Shown: positions 9,037 through 18,328 of the stretch, in pieces
Layout: each line of letters begins with the position of its first letter
Numbering within the stretch: the first letter of the stretch is position 1
Source of the DNA: Clostridium tertium
GTDB lineage: Bacteria > Bacillota > Clostridia > Clostridiales > Clostridiaceae
Direction: 5' to 3'
NCBI RefSeq assembly: GCF_017873245.1
Contig: NZ_JAGGJY010000016.1
Location: forward strand, 21,848 to 85,847
Length of the DNA: 64,000 bases
Translations under genes and position numbers: made by a program
Notes under the pieces: model-generated
Seen by the model: the letters and a program-made list of their open reading frames with translations, nothing else
Told to the model about the DNA's origin: nothing
The model's database searches: none

Positions 9037-10505
9037 TGGGAAAGCCAACTGGATTTTTAGAGTTTGAAAGAAAAGTGGGTATTAATGATTCTATAAATGA
9101 AAGAATAACTCATTATAAAGAATTCCATAACTTACTTCCAGAAAGTGAGCAAATAAAGCAAGGTGCTAGATGTATGGATTGTGGAATACCTTTTTGTCAA
9201 TCAGGAATTCTTATAAATGGAATGGCATCAGGATGTCCTCTAAATAACTTAATACCAGAATTTAATGATTTAATATATAAAGAAAACTGGGATTTAGGAT
9301 TACAAAGGTTATTAAAAACAAATCCATTTCCTGAGTTTACAGGAAGAGTATGCCCAGCTCCATGTGAATCAGCTTGTACAGTATCTATAAATTCTCCTGC
9401 TGTAAGTATAAAAGAAAATGAAAGATATATTATTGATAAAGCATTTAAAGATGGAAAAATAAAAGCAGTGCCTCCTAAATATAGAAATAATAAAAAAATT
9501 GCTGTAATTGGTTCAGGACCATCAGGACTTGCAAGCAGTTATCTTTTAAATAAATTAGGATACTTTGTAGATGTATATGAAAGAGAAGATAGAATTGGTG
9601 GATTATTAATGTATGGTATACCTAATATGAAGCTAGATAAAGAAGTTGTAAATAGAAGAGTTGATATCTTGAAAAATGAAGGGATTAATTTTTTTACTAA
9701 CACAGATATATTTAAAGATAATCAATTAAAAGAAAATGTATTGAAAGATTACGATGCTATAGTTTTAGCAACAGGATCTACAAAGCCTAGAGATTTAAAT
9801 GTATCAGGAAGGAACTTAAAAGGCATAGAATTTGCTATTGATTACTTAAAAGAAAATACTAGAAGTTTATTAAATAAAAATGATAAATTTATATCTTGTA
9901 AAAATAAAAATGTTTTAATAATTGGTGGTGGTGATACAGGAACAGATTGTGTTGCTACAGCTATGAGACAAGGATGTAAATCTGTAATACAATTAGAAAT
10001 AACAAATTCTCTTCCAAAAGAAAGACTAAGTAATAATCCATGGCCAGAATGGAGTAAAACACTTAAAGTTGATTATGGTCAAGAAGAATGTATAGAGCTT
10101 TTTGAATATGATCCTAGAAGATATTGCACTAGCATTAAAGAGTTCATAGGAGACGAAAAAGATAGTGTAAAATCTGCTATCACCATAAAAGTTGAATGGA
10201 TAAAAGATAGAGATGGAAGAACTACTTTCAAAGAAATACCTAATAGTGAAGAATTAATTGATGTAGATATTGTATTACTTGCAATGGGCTTTTTAGGTAC
10301 AGAAGAGTATATAAGTAATAGCTTTAATCTAGATTTAGATAATAGAGGAAATATTAAAGCAGCTTATAAAGAATTTAAAACTAATAAGGATAAGGTGTTT
10401 ACTTGTGGTGATGCTAGAAGAGGTCAATCTTTAGTTGTTTGGGCAATAAAAGAAGGTCTAGAAGCTGCCATTGCTGTTAATAGATATTTAGATTTACAAG
10501 AATAA
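9036..10505 (+). CDS. gltD: Glutamate synthase small subunit
   Basis: 489 residues. It supplies electrons from NAD(P)H through FAD and 4Fe-4S clusters to GltB. Two N-terminal cysteine clusters are visible (RCMDCGIPFC...GCPL and GRVCPAPCESACTV). They are followed by the FAD Rossmann motif VIGSGPSGLA, the NAD(P)H motif IIGGGDTGTD and a final FAD-contact region FTCGDARRGQSLVVWA. Length and order match the standard beta subunit. The start codon shares its A with the gltB stop (TAATG). Confidence 0.96.
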   Translation: MGKPTGFLEFERKVGINDSINERITHYKEFHNLLPESEQIKQGARCMDCGIPFCQSGILINGMASGCPLNNLIPEFNDLIYKENWDLGLQRLLKTNPFPEFTGRVCPAPCESACTVSINSPAVSIKENERYIIDKAFKDGKIKAVPPKYRNNKKIAVIGSGPSGLASSYLLNKLGYFVDVYEREDRIGGLLMYGIPNMKLDKEVVNRRVDILKNEGINFFTNTDIFKDNQLKENVLKDYDAIVLATGSTKPRDLNVSGRNLKGIEFAIDYLKENTRSLLNKNDKFISCKNKNVLIIGGGDTGTDCVATAMRQGCKSVIQLEITNSLPKERLSNNPWPEWSKTLKVDYGQEECIELFEYDPRRYCTSIKEFIGDEKDSVKSAITIKVEWIKDRDGRTTFKEIPNSEELIDVDIVLLAMGFLGTEEYISNSFNLDLDNRGNIKAAYKEFKTNKDKVFTCGDARRGQSLVVWAIKEGLEAAIAVNRYLDLQE

Positions 10506-10841
10506 ATATTATAAGTAGAAGATATTTATATGATAAATTCATTAATTAAAACAGAAATTCAAATAAAAGCTATTAAATATTTTAAAAAAAATTTAGAGAA
10601 TCTTCATTCAATTTATGTATATCAGTGGGATTGAGAAAAAATAATTTTCAAATTAGACAGGAATAAAGAATACTTAAAGAAAATTGTAAAATATATATAA
10701 TGTTTAAAAAAACAAAAAAATATGTAAATAAAAATTTTTGCCAAAAAGAAAATAGACTTATTATAGAAAAAATTTCTTCATTTAAAATTTAAAATTATTC
10801 ACATACTAATACTGTGGATATATTTAAAGGAGGTACAAAAG
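10506..10841. other. Intergenic region after gltD, no gene supported
   Basis: A 336-bp AT-rich gap. A 34-codon ORF (10530-10634) has no good ribosome site and no recognisable product. No clear terminator hairpin with T-run was seen after gltD. Confidence 0.5.
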
Positions 10842-11276
10842 ATGATTAAAAAATTTGCTACATTTTTTATCTTAACAGCTTCTATAATGAATTTTTCAAA
10901 TTCATTATACGTACAAGCTGATGATGTAAAGAATAAATCAAATGCATATAGGGTCTTTAGTAACGCTATAGTTGATTTAGGTAAAGAAAAGTTTGATAAC
11001 TTTTGGACTCCAGAAAACGAAGGATATCTTAATGCATCACAAAAGGAAAAGTTGAACCAATTAAGAGAAAAAGTAAATAATGGAGATATGTTAACTGCTT
11101 CAGAAAAAAATGAATTAAAAAATATGAAAGCAGAAGTAATAAAAATAAAATTAGGTGATGCAAAATTTCAAGAGTTACAAAAACTTATTGAAAAAAGAGA
11201 AGGATCTACTGATCTTACGCTAACAGAAAGACAAAGATTATATGAATTAAATAAAGAAGCTAAAGGCGTAAAATAA
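10842..11276 (+). CDS. Secreted, helical hypothetical protein
   Basis: 144 residues. A signal peptide is clear: two Lys after Met, a hydrophobic stretch (FATFFILTASIMNF) and a likely cleavage after YVQA (about residue 26). The mature part is charged and predicted helical, with two related segments (LNASQKEKLNQLREKVNNG and LTASEKNELKNMKAEV, then LTLTERQRLYELNKEA) sharing an L-[TN]-x-[ST]-E/Q-[KR]-x-[KR]-L pattern, so it may contain short internal repeats. AAAGGAGGT precedes the ATG. A terminator follows. I do not recognise the family; a secreted or wall-associated role is inferred only from the signal peptide. Confidence 0.8.
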   Translation: MIKKFATFFILTASIMNFSNSLYVQADDVKNKSNAYRVFSNAIVDLGKEKFDNFWTPENEGYLNASQKEKLNQLREKVNNGDMLTASEKNELKNMKAEVIKIKLGDAKFQELQKLIEKREGSTDLTLTERQRLYELNKEAKGVK

Positions 11277-11293
11277 TTGATATTCACAAAGAG

Positions 11294-11337
11294 GAAAAGC
11301 ATTAAATTTATATTTAGTGCTTTTCTTATTTTTATTA
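11294..11337 (+). terminator. Intrinsic terminator
   Basis: A 14-bp stem starting GAAAAGCA and ending TGCTTTTC (11294-11325) with a 4-base loop, followed by TTATTTTTATT. Confidence 0.85.
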
Positions 11338-11462
11338 ACTGACCATATATCCATTTTTTATAAAAAAATATTAGAATTTTGTATAAAAAAATGATAAAAT
11401 TATACAAACGTATAATTTTTAAAATTAAATGTTTAATATCTGTATTGAAAGGAATGTTTAGT

Positions 11463-12146
11463 ATGGAAAAATATAAAGAAGAGTTTATTGAATTTATGGT
11501 TGAAAGCAATGTATTAAAATTTGGAGATTTTGTAACTAAAAGTGGAAGAAAGACACCTTTCTTTATTAACACAGGAAATTATACTACTGGAGAACAATTA
11601 AAAAAATTAGGCGAATTTTATGCTAAAGCTATACATAAACATTTTGGAGACGATTTTGATGTTTTATTTGGACCAGCATATAAGGGAATCCCACTTACAG
11701 TAACTACATCAATTTCATTAAGTGAATTATATAATATAAATGTTGAATATTGCTCAAATAGAAAAGAAGTTAAAGATCACGGTGAGGGTGGAATACTTCT
11801 AGGAGGTTCTTTAAATGATGGAAAAAGAGTCGTTATAGTTGAAGATGTTATGACTGCAGGTACATCTATATATGAGACTACCCCTATTTTAAAAGCTCAA
11901 GGAAAAGTAGATATAAAGGGACTTATTATATCTGTAGATAGAATGGAGAAAGGAAAATCAGATAAATCTGCGCAAGAAGAAATTAAGGAAGTTTTTGGAA
12001 TAACTACATATCCTATAGTTACAATGAAAGAAGTTGTAAATTATTTATATAATAGAGAATTGGATGGTAAGATATATATAGACGATAATATGAAAAATGC
12101 AATCGAAGATTATTATAATAAATATGGAGTTACTTACCATAGTTAA
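11463..12146 (+). CDS. pyrE: Orotate phosphoribosyltransferase
   Basis: Converts orotate and PRPP to OMP in pyrimidine synthesis. 227 residues from ATG 11463, with AAAGGA about nine bases upstream; earlier in-frame codons (from 11379) are too close to, or upstream of, that ribosome site. The PRPP-binding signature is present (RVVIVEDVMTAGTSI), as are the GPAYKGIPL substrate loop and the KDHGEGG flexible loop Lys/His residues. The gene stands alone here, away from other pyr genes, and ends in a shared terminator. No PyrR attenuator-like leader was recognised. Confidence 0.95.
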   Translation: MEKYKEEFIEFMVESNVLKFGDFVTKSGRKTPFFINTGNYTTGEQLKKLGEFYAKAIHKHFGDDFDVLFGPAYKGIPLTVTTSISLSELYNINVEYCSNRKEVKDHGEGGILLGGSLNDGKRVVIVEDVMTAGTSIYETTPILKAQGKVDIKGLIISVDRMEKGKSDKSAQEEIKEVFGITTYPIVTMKEVVNYLYNRELDGKIYIDDNMKNAIEDYYNKYGVTYHS

Positions 12147-12203
12147 TAAGATATTAAAAGATTTATAAATTATGTACGTTTTTTAATAAATAATATAAGT
12201 AAG

Positions 12204-12232
12204 AAAGGCTAGCGTATTATGCTAGCCTTTTA
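12204..12232. terminator. Bidirectional terminator between pyrE and the esterase gene
   Basis: AAAGGCTAGC (12204-12213) pairs with GCTAGCCTTT (12221-12230) around a 7-base loop. It serves pyrE on the plus strand and ends at the stop codon of the convergent esterase gene. Confidence 0.85.
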
Positions 12233-13210
12233 TAATGAGGTATTTTTTATAAGGAATTTAAAAACTTCAAAAATTAAAGCTGCTATTTCTTTATTATCAA
12301 AGCCATAAAAATCATGCCCCCCAGAATTTAGGCTAAGTAATTTTGAATTAACATCTTCTTCTTTTAGCTTATTATATAAATCAACAGAATTTTTATAGGG
12401 AACTAACTCATCGTTTTTACTATGTATTATTAAAGTGCTTGGAGAAGAGTCATCAACATAATTAATGGGGCTATATATATCACCTAAAAATGATTTTCCC
12501 TTTAACTTTTCTATTTCATCTTTAAATTCGTCATCAGCTAAAGAAAAATCTAATGTAGATAATTCAGTAGGACCAAATATATCAATTACATAATTAACTT
12601 TTGATGGATAATTAGCTAATTTTTTATCTCCAATGAATTCATCTTCACTTGAATAAGCAGATAATAAAGATAAATGAGCTCCAGATGATATTCCGAGAAG
12701 TCCAATATTATTTGTATCAAAATTATATTCATCTTTATTTTTATATACCCATCTTATAGCATCTTTTACATCACTTACTGGGTTTGAAATAGGAGTATCT
12801 TCTTTTAACAATTCATAAGATACACTTATTATATTAAACCCTCTTTTGTTGAATGCATTTACTATAGGATCTAATCCTATTGGAATACCATTATCACCGT
12901 ATATCCAACTCCCCCCATGAACATATATTACAACTGGTGAAGGTTTATCAGTTATATTTGATTTATATATATCTAAAAATACATCATCAGATAAACTTTC
13001 TTTATATCTTAATCTACTTACATCCATTGAGGTAGAGCAATAATAATTTGTTAATTCACTTAATGTTGCTACACTTTTATTAGAATCTTTTAAATCTTTA
13101 ACAATATCAAATGTTATTAAAATTGCGCCTTTGAAGTAAAATGCAATAAGTAAAGATGTTATAATAAATGATACTACAAATAATACTATGAATTTAGATA
13201 TTTTCTTCAA
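12230..13210 (-). CDS. Membrane-anchored alpha/beta-hydrolase (esterase/lipase)
   Basis: 326 residues. An N-terminal hydrophobic segment (about 5-28) acts as signal or anchor. The hydrolase domain shows the HGGSWIYGD oxyanion motif, the nucleophile elbow GISSGAH, the acid region HSKNDELVP and the catalytic His in GGHDFYG: all parts of the BD-FAE/carboxylesterase type. The start is TTG at 13210 with AAGGAG eight bases before it. The active site is predicted outside the membrane. Substrate unknown; a short-chain or surface ester is plausible. Confidence 0.88.
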   Translation of the reverse strand: MKKISKFIVLFVVSFIITSLLIAFYFKGAILITFDIVKDLKDSNKSVATLSELTNYYCSTSMDVSRLRYKESLSDDVFLDIYKSNITDKPSPVVIYVHGGSWIYGDNGIPIGLDPIVNAFNKRGFNIISVSYELLKEDTPISNPVSDVKDAIRWVYKNKDEYNFDTNNIGLLGISSGAHLSLLSAYSSEDEFIGDKKLANYPSKVNYVIDIFGPTELSTLDFSLADDEFKDEIEKLKGKSFLGDIYSPINYVDDSSPSTLIIHSKNDELVPYKNSVDLYNKLKEEDVNSKLLSLNSGGHDFYGFDNKEIAALIFEVFKFLIKNTSL

Positions 13211-13375
13211 AAGATCAACTCCTTATTTTTAAGCTATTAGTATTATAGACAATAAATGAAAATAATAATTTAAATTTGATTATAAATTATTATTTTTATG
13301 AATATATTGTATTAGTACTATTAACTTAAATTTAAACAGGAGGGAGTTGCTTAATACTAGCAGCGAATTTTATAA

Positions 13376-15451
13376 ATGGTAAGTAAATTAGTTAAAGAAG
13401 AAGAGGTTTTAAGTACATTAAGCTTTGATTATATAATTGAAAGTATTATAAGATATTTGAAGGATAATAAAGATTTAATAATTAATAATTGTAGAGAAGA
13501 ATATTTAATAAATATATTTGAATGTATCTTATACAAGCTCTTATTTAATGAAAAACAAGTATTAATATTATGTGATGATTATATTGATAAGGTTATAGAT
13601 ACATCGGTTATAAAGAACTTAGATAAAAGAACTATTTACTTAAAAGGTTCAATAGATTTTAAAAGTAATTTAAAAGAACAATTATTAAGTTTGCCAGAAG
13701 CTACTGGGAAAACTATTATAAGCAAAGTTGAAGTGTTATCTAGGAGTATTGATAAAAAGACTAAGCAATTAATAGATTTAATTAAGTTCTTTACATTAAG
13801 TAATAATAAATCATTATCTTTAATAGAAAAATATAAAATAACTCAAAGAAAATTAAATAAGTACGATTCTTTATATGAATATTATAGTATATATAGAATA
13901 AAAAAGCCTTTTGAGAAATACAGTTACTTTGAAGTTGATAATTGTGTCAATGAAATTATTAAATCTAATCTAATAAAGAAATATATAAAATATAGAAGAT
14001 TCATTGATAATAATAAATTTAAAATTCTTAAAGAACCTGTTAATTATGAAATGTTAAATTTAGCAATTTATAAAATTGATGAGTTAAATAAAGATACAAA
14101 TTTTAAGGTACCATTAAACTATTCTCAATATACAGAGGATTTTATAGAAACTTTATCTATAAATCAAAAAATGCCAAATGAAGATTTGAAGAGTCTCGTT
14201 AATTTAGTTAACTTAAAATATAATTATAATTTATTAACTCATCAAAAGAAAAATAGATTATTAAGTATATTTACAAAGAGAAAAGATAATGCAAAGTATG
14301 AAAATAATTTAAATAAGTACTCTAGTATAGAAGATGATATCACAAAAGAATATGAAGATAATTTAAGAAATATAAATTCATATATTGATAAATTAAACTT
14401 TCTAAAGAATGTATTAAATGATGAAGAATACAAAAGCTTCTTGGCTGATCTTATTAGAGGCAAAGATTTAAAAGATGATTTATTAAAATATAGAAAGATA
14501 TTTAATATATCTTATGAAATGAGAGATGTATTAAATTTATTAAAGCATCTAAGTAAAATTGAAATTGAAATATTAAACTATGCCTATAATAATATCGAGG
14601 ATAAAAAGTATATGGAGGATATTATTATAAGTATTCCTAAATTAAAACTATATTTAGAAATTGAAGAAGATGAAATTAGATTTTCTGATACTATAGATAA
14701 GTATAAGGACTTTGGTAAACTATTGAATGAATTAAATGAAGATATAAGGATAAGAAATAGTTTAATATCTGAATCGATAAATTATATATGGGATAATAAG
14801 TTAAGGGAAAAACTTAAAATAGGGAAAAATAATATTGATAAAGTTGATTTTTCTGATAAAGAAATAACTAAAGCTTTATTTCCATGTATAATTTCCAAGC
14901 TAGATAATTTGCAATTAAAGAATATAAATGATAATAATATAAAATTTGATAAAGTTATCTATTTAGGGAAGATTACTAATCTGGATGACAAAACGCTAGA
15001 AACTCTAAAATACTTAAGTAAGAGTATTATAATATTGTGTAAGGATAAAGTAGATACTCCTCTGAATCTTAAAAGCTATGAGAATATAGATATACTGAAT
15101 ATAGATATACCAATAACTTATGATAATTCAAGTGAAAATATAATTATAAATGAAATACAGAAATATTTAGAAGGATTAGGTTATATAAGTGAAAAAAATG
15201 TATGCATAGATAATTTTAATATCGAATTATTAATAAAGGATAATAATCTAAATACAATTGCAGCATTAGAAATAGACTCTGAAACTATAAATATTAATTC
15301 ATCATATAAATTAAAAGACATCTATTTAAATAAAGTACTAAAGGATAAAAATATTAAATTATATAGAGTCTGGAGTCGAGATTGGTGGATAAACAAATCA
15401 AAAGAATTATGCAAATTAGAGGAATTTTTGCAAACTTTGAAAACAAAATAA
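13376..15451 (+). CDS. Degenerate SF1 helicase-like protein with C-terminal nuclease-like domain
   Basis: 691 residues with no recognised standard name. The last about 100 residues (NEIQKYLEGLGY, ALEIDSE, then KLYRVWSRDWWINK) match the restriction-endonuclease-like domain at the end of large DNA2/NAM7-type (DUF4011-like) helicases. Earlier blocks also follow that helicase order: VLILCDDYIDKV (compare VLFVSEK), KYDSLYEYYSIYR (compare the LxxYxxxLH segment) and FDKVIYLGKIT (where a DEAS Walker B would be). The Walker A and B residues are lost. The ATG at 13376 follows an in-frame stop and has no close ribosome site; a strong AGGAGGG is 31 bases upstream. Perhaps a non-catalytic DNA-binding or defence-derived protein. 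Confidence 0.7.
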   Translation: MVSKLVKEEEVLSTLSFDYIIESIIRYLKDNKDLIINNCREEYLINIFECILYKLLFNEKQVLILCDDYIDKVIDTSVIKNLDKRTIYLKGSIDFKSNLKEQLLSLPEATGKTIISKVEVLSRSIDKKTKQLIDLIKFFTLSNNKSLSLIEKYKITQRKLNKYDSLYEYYSIYRIKKPFEKYSYFEVDNCVNEIIKSNLIKKYIKYRRFIDNNKFKILKEPVNYEMLNLAIYKIDELNKDTNFKVPLNYSQYTEDFIETLSINQKMPNEDLKSLVNLVNLKYNYNLLTHQKKNRLLSIFTKRKDNAKYENNLNKYSSIEDDITKEYEDNLRNINSYIDKLNFLKNVLNDEEYKSFLADLIRGKDLKDDLLKYRKIFNISYEMRDVLNLLKHLSKIEIEILNYAYNNIEDKKYMEDIIISIPKLKLYLEIEEDEIRFSDTIDKYKDFGKLLNELNEDIRIRNSLISESINYIWDNKLREKLKIGKNNIDKVDFSDKEITKALFPCIISKLDNLQLKNINDNNIKFDKVIYLGKITNLDDKTLETLKYLSKSIIILCKDKVDTPLNLKSYENIDILNIDIPITYDNSSENIIINEIQKYLEGLGYISEKNVCIDNFNIELLIKDNNLNTIAALEIDSETININSSYKLKDIYLNKVLKDKNIKLYRVWSRDWWINKSKELCKLEEFLQTLKTK

Positions 15452-15502
15452 GATATTGACTTTATAAAATTTATACAATATAATATTATAGAAAATTAAA
15501 TA

Positions 15503-15620
15503 AGACAGTTCGGAAGCCTCCTGTCTATAAACAAAACTACGGTTATTAATTGCAATTTATATTAAGTGTGATTTTATTCGTAGAGGGTTCATTTATGTGA
15601 GCTCTCTATTTTATTTTTTC
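15503..15620 (+). ncRNA. preQ1-I riboswitch with expression platform
   Basis: Aptamer at 15503-15542: P1 GACAG (15504-15508) with CTGTC (15521-15525), then an A-rich tail ending AAAACTACGG, the H-type pseudoknot plan of preQ1-I. A perfect 11-bp terminator follows (15581-15591 with 15598-15608, loop TTTATG, then TTTTATTTTTT). CTACG in the aptamer tail (15537-15541) is complementary to CGTAG (15579-15583) at the terminator base, giving an antiterminator that excludes both the pseudoknot and the terminator. The downstream gene is the queuosine-precursor transporter queT, which supports the call. Confidence 0.88.
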
Positions 15621-15665
15621 ATCTACTATAATTTGTAGTTTTATTTCGTATTTTTATATTTTGAG

Positions 15666-15692
15666 GTGTCTGTTTTAGTAGGCACTTTTTTT
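15666..15692 (+). terminator. Second terminator-like hairpin before queT
   Basis: GTGTCTG (15666-15672) pairs with TAGGCAC (15679-15685), including G-U pairs, followed by seven T residues. It lies between the riboswitch terminator and the queT start, so the transcript meets two terminators in series. Confidence 0.65.
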
Positions 15693-15731
15693 ATTTTTTT
15701 AGTTATAAATAATATTTTGGAGGAGATTGCA

Positions 15732-16232
15732 TTGAAAGAAAATTTAACAAGAAAATTAGTCAAAGCAGCATTAGTTGCAGCAATTTACGCAGCACTAACA
15801 ATGGTATTAGCACCTATAAGCTATGGTCCAGTACAATTTAGGTTATCAGAAGTATTAGTGTTATTAGCATTTGTAGATCCTTTTTACATAGTTGGGTTAA
15901 CTGTAGGATGTCTATTAGCTAATATACTTGGTGGATTAGGTCCAATGGATATAGTATTTGGAACTTTAGCAACATTCTTAAGTGTGTCTGCAATATCACT
16001 TACAGCTAAATATATAAAGTCAAAAACCGTAAGTTTAATAATAAGTTCAATATGGCCAACTATTTTTAATGGTGTGATAATTGGATGGATGCTAAATTAT
16101 GTTATTGGAGCACCACTAATATTAACTATGTTGCAAGTTGGAATTGGTGAGTTTGTAGTTGTTACAGTAATAGGTGTTCCGGTATTCAAATTTATAGAAA
16201 ATAAATATAAGGGCAGAATAGCTCTACAATAA
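15732..16232 (+). CDS. queT: Queuosine-precursor (preQ1) transporter QueT
   Basis: 166 residues, an integral membrane protein of the QueT family (DUF988, ECF S-component type) with five to six hydrophobic segments. LAPISYGPVQFRLSEVL near the N-terminus is characteristic. The start is TTG at 15732, eight bases after GGAGG (15719-15723); an upstream GTG frame begins inside the second terminator hairpin and is rejected. QueT imports preQ1 or a related base for queuosine in tRNA, probably with a shared ECF energising module encoded elsewhere. The preQ1 riboswitch gives feedback control. Confidence 0.93.
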   Translation: MKENLTRKLVKAALVAAIYAALTMVLAPISYGPVQFRLSEVLVLLAFVDPFYIVGLTVGCLLANILGGLGPMDIVFGTLATFLSVSAISLTAKYIKSKTVSLIISSIWPTIFNGVIIGWMLNYVIGAPLILTMLQVGIGEFVVVTVIGVPVFKFIENKYKGRIALQ

Positions 16233-16277
16233 AAAGTAAGCTTAGATACTTTATAGTTGTCTAAGCTTACTTTTTTA
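16231..16277 (+). terminator. Intrinsic terminator of queT
   Basis: A perfect 16-bp stem, AAAAAGTAAGCTTAGA (16231-16246) with its complement (16260-16275), ending in T residues. Confidence 0.9.
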
Positions 16278-16324
16278 TTTACAATAGTTATATACAAATA
16301 GATAAATAGTTTAAGGAGATATAT

Positions 16325-18232
16325 ATGAATTTAATTACATTAGAAAATATAACTAAGACTTATAGCGAAAAAGTCTTATTAAACAACGTAACATTAAACA
16401 TAAATGATGGAGATAAAATTGGTTTAATAGGTTTAAATGGATCAGGGAAGTCAACTTTACTTAAGATTTTAACTGGAAGAGATGAATTCTTTGATGGTAA
16501 AGTAGTAAAAGGAAAGAATATAAGAATAGAATACTTAGCACAAGATACAAAATATAATGATAATTCTACCATATTAGAACAAATATTTAAAGGGGATACT
16601 CCTGAAATGAAGCTTTTAATGGAGTATGAAGAATTACTAGAAAAAGTTAATAATGATATATCCCTTAATGATAAGTTAATAGCAATTCAAAGTAAAATAG
16701 ATACTATGAATTTATGGGATTTAGAAAGTGATGCTAAAACTATTTTGACTAAGCTTGGAATAAGTGATTTTAACAAAAAAATGTCAGAGCTATCAGGAGG
16801 TCAAAAGAAAAGAGTTTTCTTAGCTTCTTCATTAATAACTCCATGTGAATTATTAGTTCTAGATGAGCCTACGAACCATCTTGATTCAGAGTCAATAGAA
16901 TGGTTAGAAGAGTACTTAAACTCAAGAAAAGGCGCCTTAATTATGATTACTCATGATAGATACTTCTTAGATAGGGTAACAAATAAGATAATAGAACTAG
17001 ATAGAGGAAATCTTTATTTATACGAAGGAAATTACAGTGATTTCCTTGAGAAAAAAGCTGAAAGGCTACAAGTAGAAGCATCTAAAGAAGAAAAGAGACA
17101 AAAGCTTATATTAAAAGAGTTAAAATGGGTAAGAAGAGGTGCTAAGGCTAGAACTACTAAGCAAAAAGCAAGGCTTCAAAGATTTGATGAGTTAGTAAGT
17201 ACTGATTATATAACAGTAAATACTGATATAGAAATGCCTTTTGTAGGTAGAAGACTAGGTAAAAAGATTATAGAGATAAATAACATTTCAAAATCCTTTG
17301 ATAATAAAGTGCTAGTTAAAGATTTTGATTACATTTTTTCTAAAAATGATAGAATAGGTGTAATAGGAAAGAATGGAGCAGGAAAAACAACTTTAGTAAA
17401 TATGATTACAGGGGCTATAAGTCCTGATAATGGAGATATAGAAATTGGAGATACAGTAAGCATAGGAACCTTTTCTCAAGATAATACTCATATGGATTTA
17501 AATCAAAGAGCTATAGATTATATAAAAGAAGGTGGAGAAAACATACCAACAGAAGATGGATATAATATAACAGCATCACAATTAGCTGAAAGATTCCTTT
17601 TTGATGGTACAATGCAATACACTCCAATTGAAAAGCTGTCAGGTGGAGAAAGAAGAAGGTTACATTTATTAAGAGTGCTAATGGAATCTCCAAATGTACT
17701 TATACTAGATGAGCCTACAAATGATTTGGATATTGAAACCCTTAAGATACTAGAAGACTTCTTAGATGAGTTCATAGGAGTAGTAATTATAGTATCCCAT
17801 GATAGATATTTCTTAGATAGATTATGTAATAAAATTTTTTCATATGAAGGTGATGGCTTAGTAAAACAATATGTAGGTAATTATAGCGATTACTTAATAC
17901 ATAAGGAATATGAAATAAAACCTGAGAAATCTAAAAATGAAGTAAAAGAAAAGAAAACTAATCAAAAAGAGAATAGAAATACTTCTTCTAAACCTAAATT
18001 TACTTTTAAGGAACAAAAGGAATTTGAAGAAATTTATTCTGTTATAGAATCTTTAGAGCATGAACTTACTGTTATAGAAAATAAAATGGCAAAAAACGCT
18101 TCAAATTATGGAGCTTTAAATGAGCTTATGAAAGAAAAAGAAACTTTAGAAGAGGAACTATTATTTAAATATGAGCGATTAGAATACCTAGAAGATATTG
18201 CTAATAAGATTGAAGAATACAAAAGCAGATAA
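16325..18232 (+). CDS. ABC-F family ATPase (Uup-like)
   Basis: 635 residues with two ABC ATPase domains and no membrane segments. Domain 1 has Walker A GLNGSGKST, signature LSGGQKKR and Walker B LLVLDEPTNHLD; domain 2 has GKNGAGKTT, LSGGERRR and LILDEPTNDLD. The ABC-F linker (about residues 240-300) lies between them. A C-terminal coiled coil (about 560-635) resembles the Uup/YdiF tail. ABC-F proteins act on ribosomes, relieving stalls or giving antibiotic resistance; nothing here points to resistance specifically. AAGGAG precedes the ATG. It is monocistronic. Confidence 0.92.
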   Translation: MNLITLENITKTYSEKVLLNNVTLNINDGDKIGLIGLNGSGKSTLLKILTGRDEFFDGKVVKGKNIRIEYLAQDTKYNDNSTILEQIFKGDTPEMKLLMEYEELLEKVNNDISLNDKLIAIQSKIDTMNLWDLESDAKTILTKLGISDFNKKMSELSGGQKKRVFLASSLITPCELLVLDEPTNHLDSESIEWLEEYLNSRKGALIMITHDRYFLDRVTNKIIELDRGNLYLYEGNYSDFLEKKAERLQVEASKEEKRQKLILKELKWVRRGAKARTTKQKARLQRFDELVSTDYITVNTDIEMPFVGRRLGKKIIEINNISKSFDNKVLVKDFDYIFSKNDRIGVIGKNGAGKTTLVNMITGAISPDNGDIEIGDTVSIGTFSQDNTHMDLNQRAIDYIKEGGENIPTEDGYNITASQLAERFLFDGTMQYTPIEKLSGGERRRLHLLRVLMESPNVLILDEPTNDLDIETLKILEDFLDEFIGVVIIVSHDRYFLDRLCNKIFSYEGDGLVKQYVGNYSDYLIHKEYEIKPEKSKNEVKEKKTNQKENRNTSSKPKFTFKEQKEFEEIYSVIESLEHELTVIENKMAKNASNYGALNELMKEKETLEEELLFKYERLEYLEDIANKIEEYKSR

Positions 18233-18328
18233 AATTTTGAAATAATGACTTTCTCATTTTGAATAATTATAGTATAATCTTTGTGTAACGCAACTCACAA
18301 ATATAATGTGAAAAGGAGATAAATTATT

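Noticed and set aside
10530..10634. 34-codon ORF after gltD
   Set aside because: Poor ribosome site, no recognisable product, typical of chance in AT-rich DNA.
13700..13720. Walker A motif in the helicase-like protein (PEATGKT)
   Set aside because: The first Gly/Ala of the P-loop is absent and its position does not match the helicase order, so it is treated as chance or a relic.
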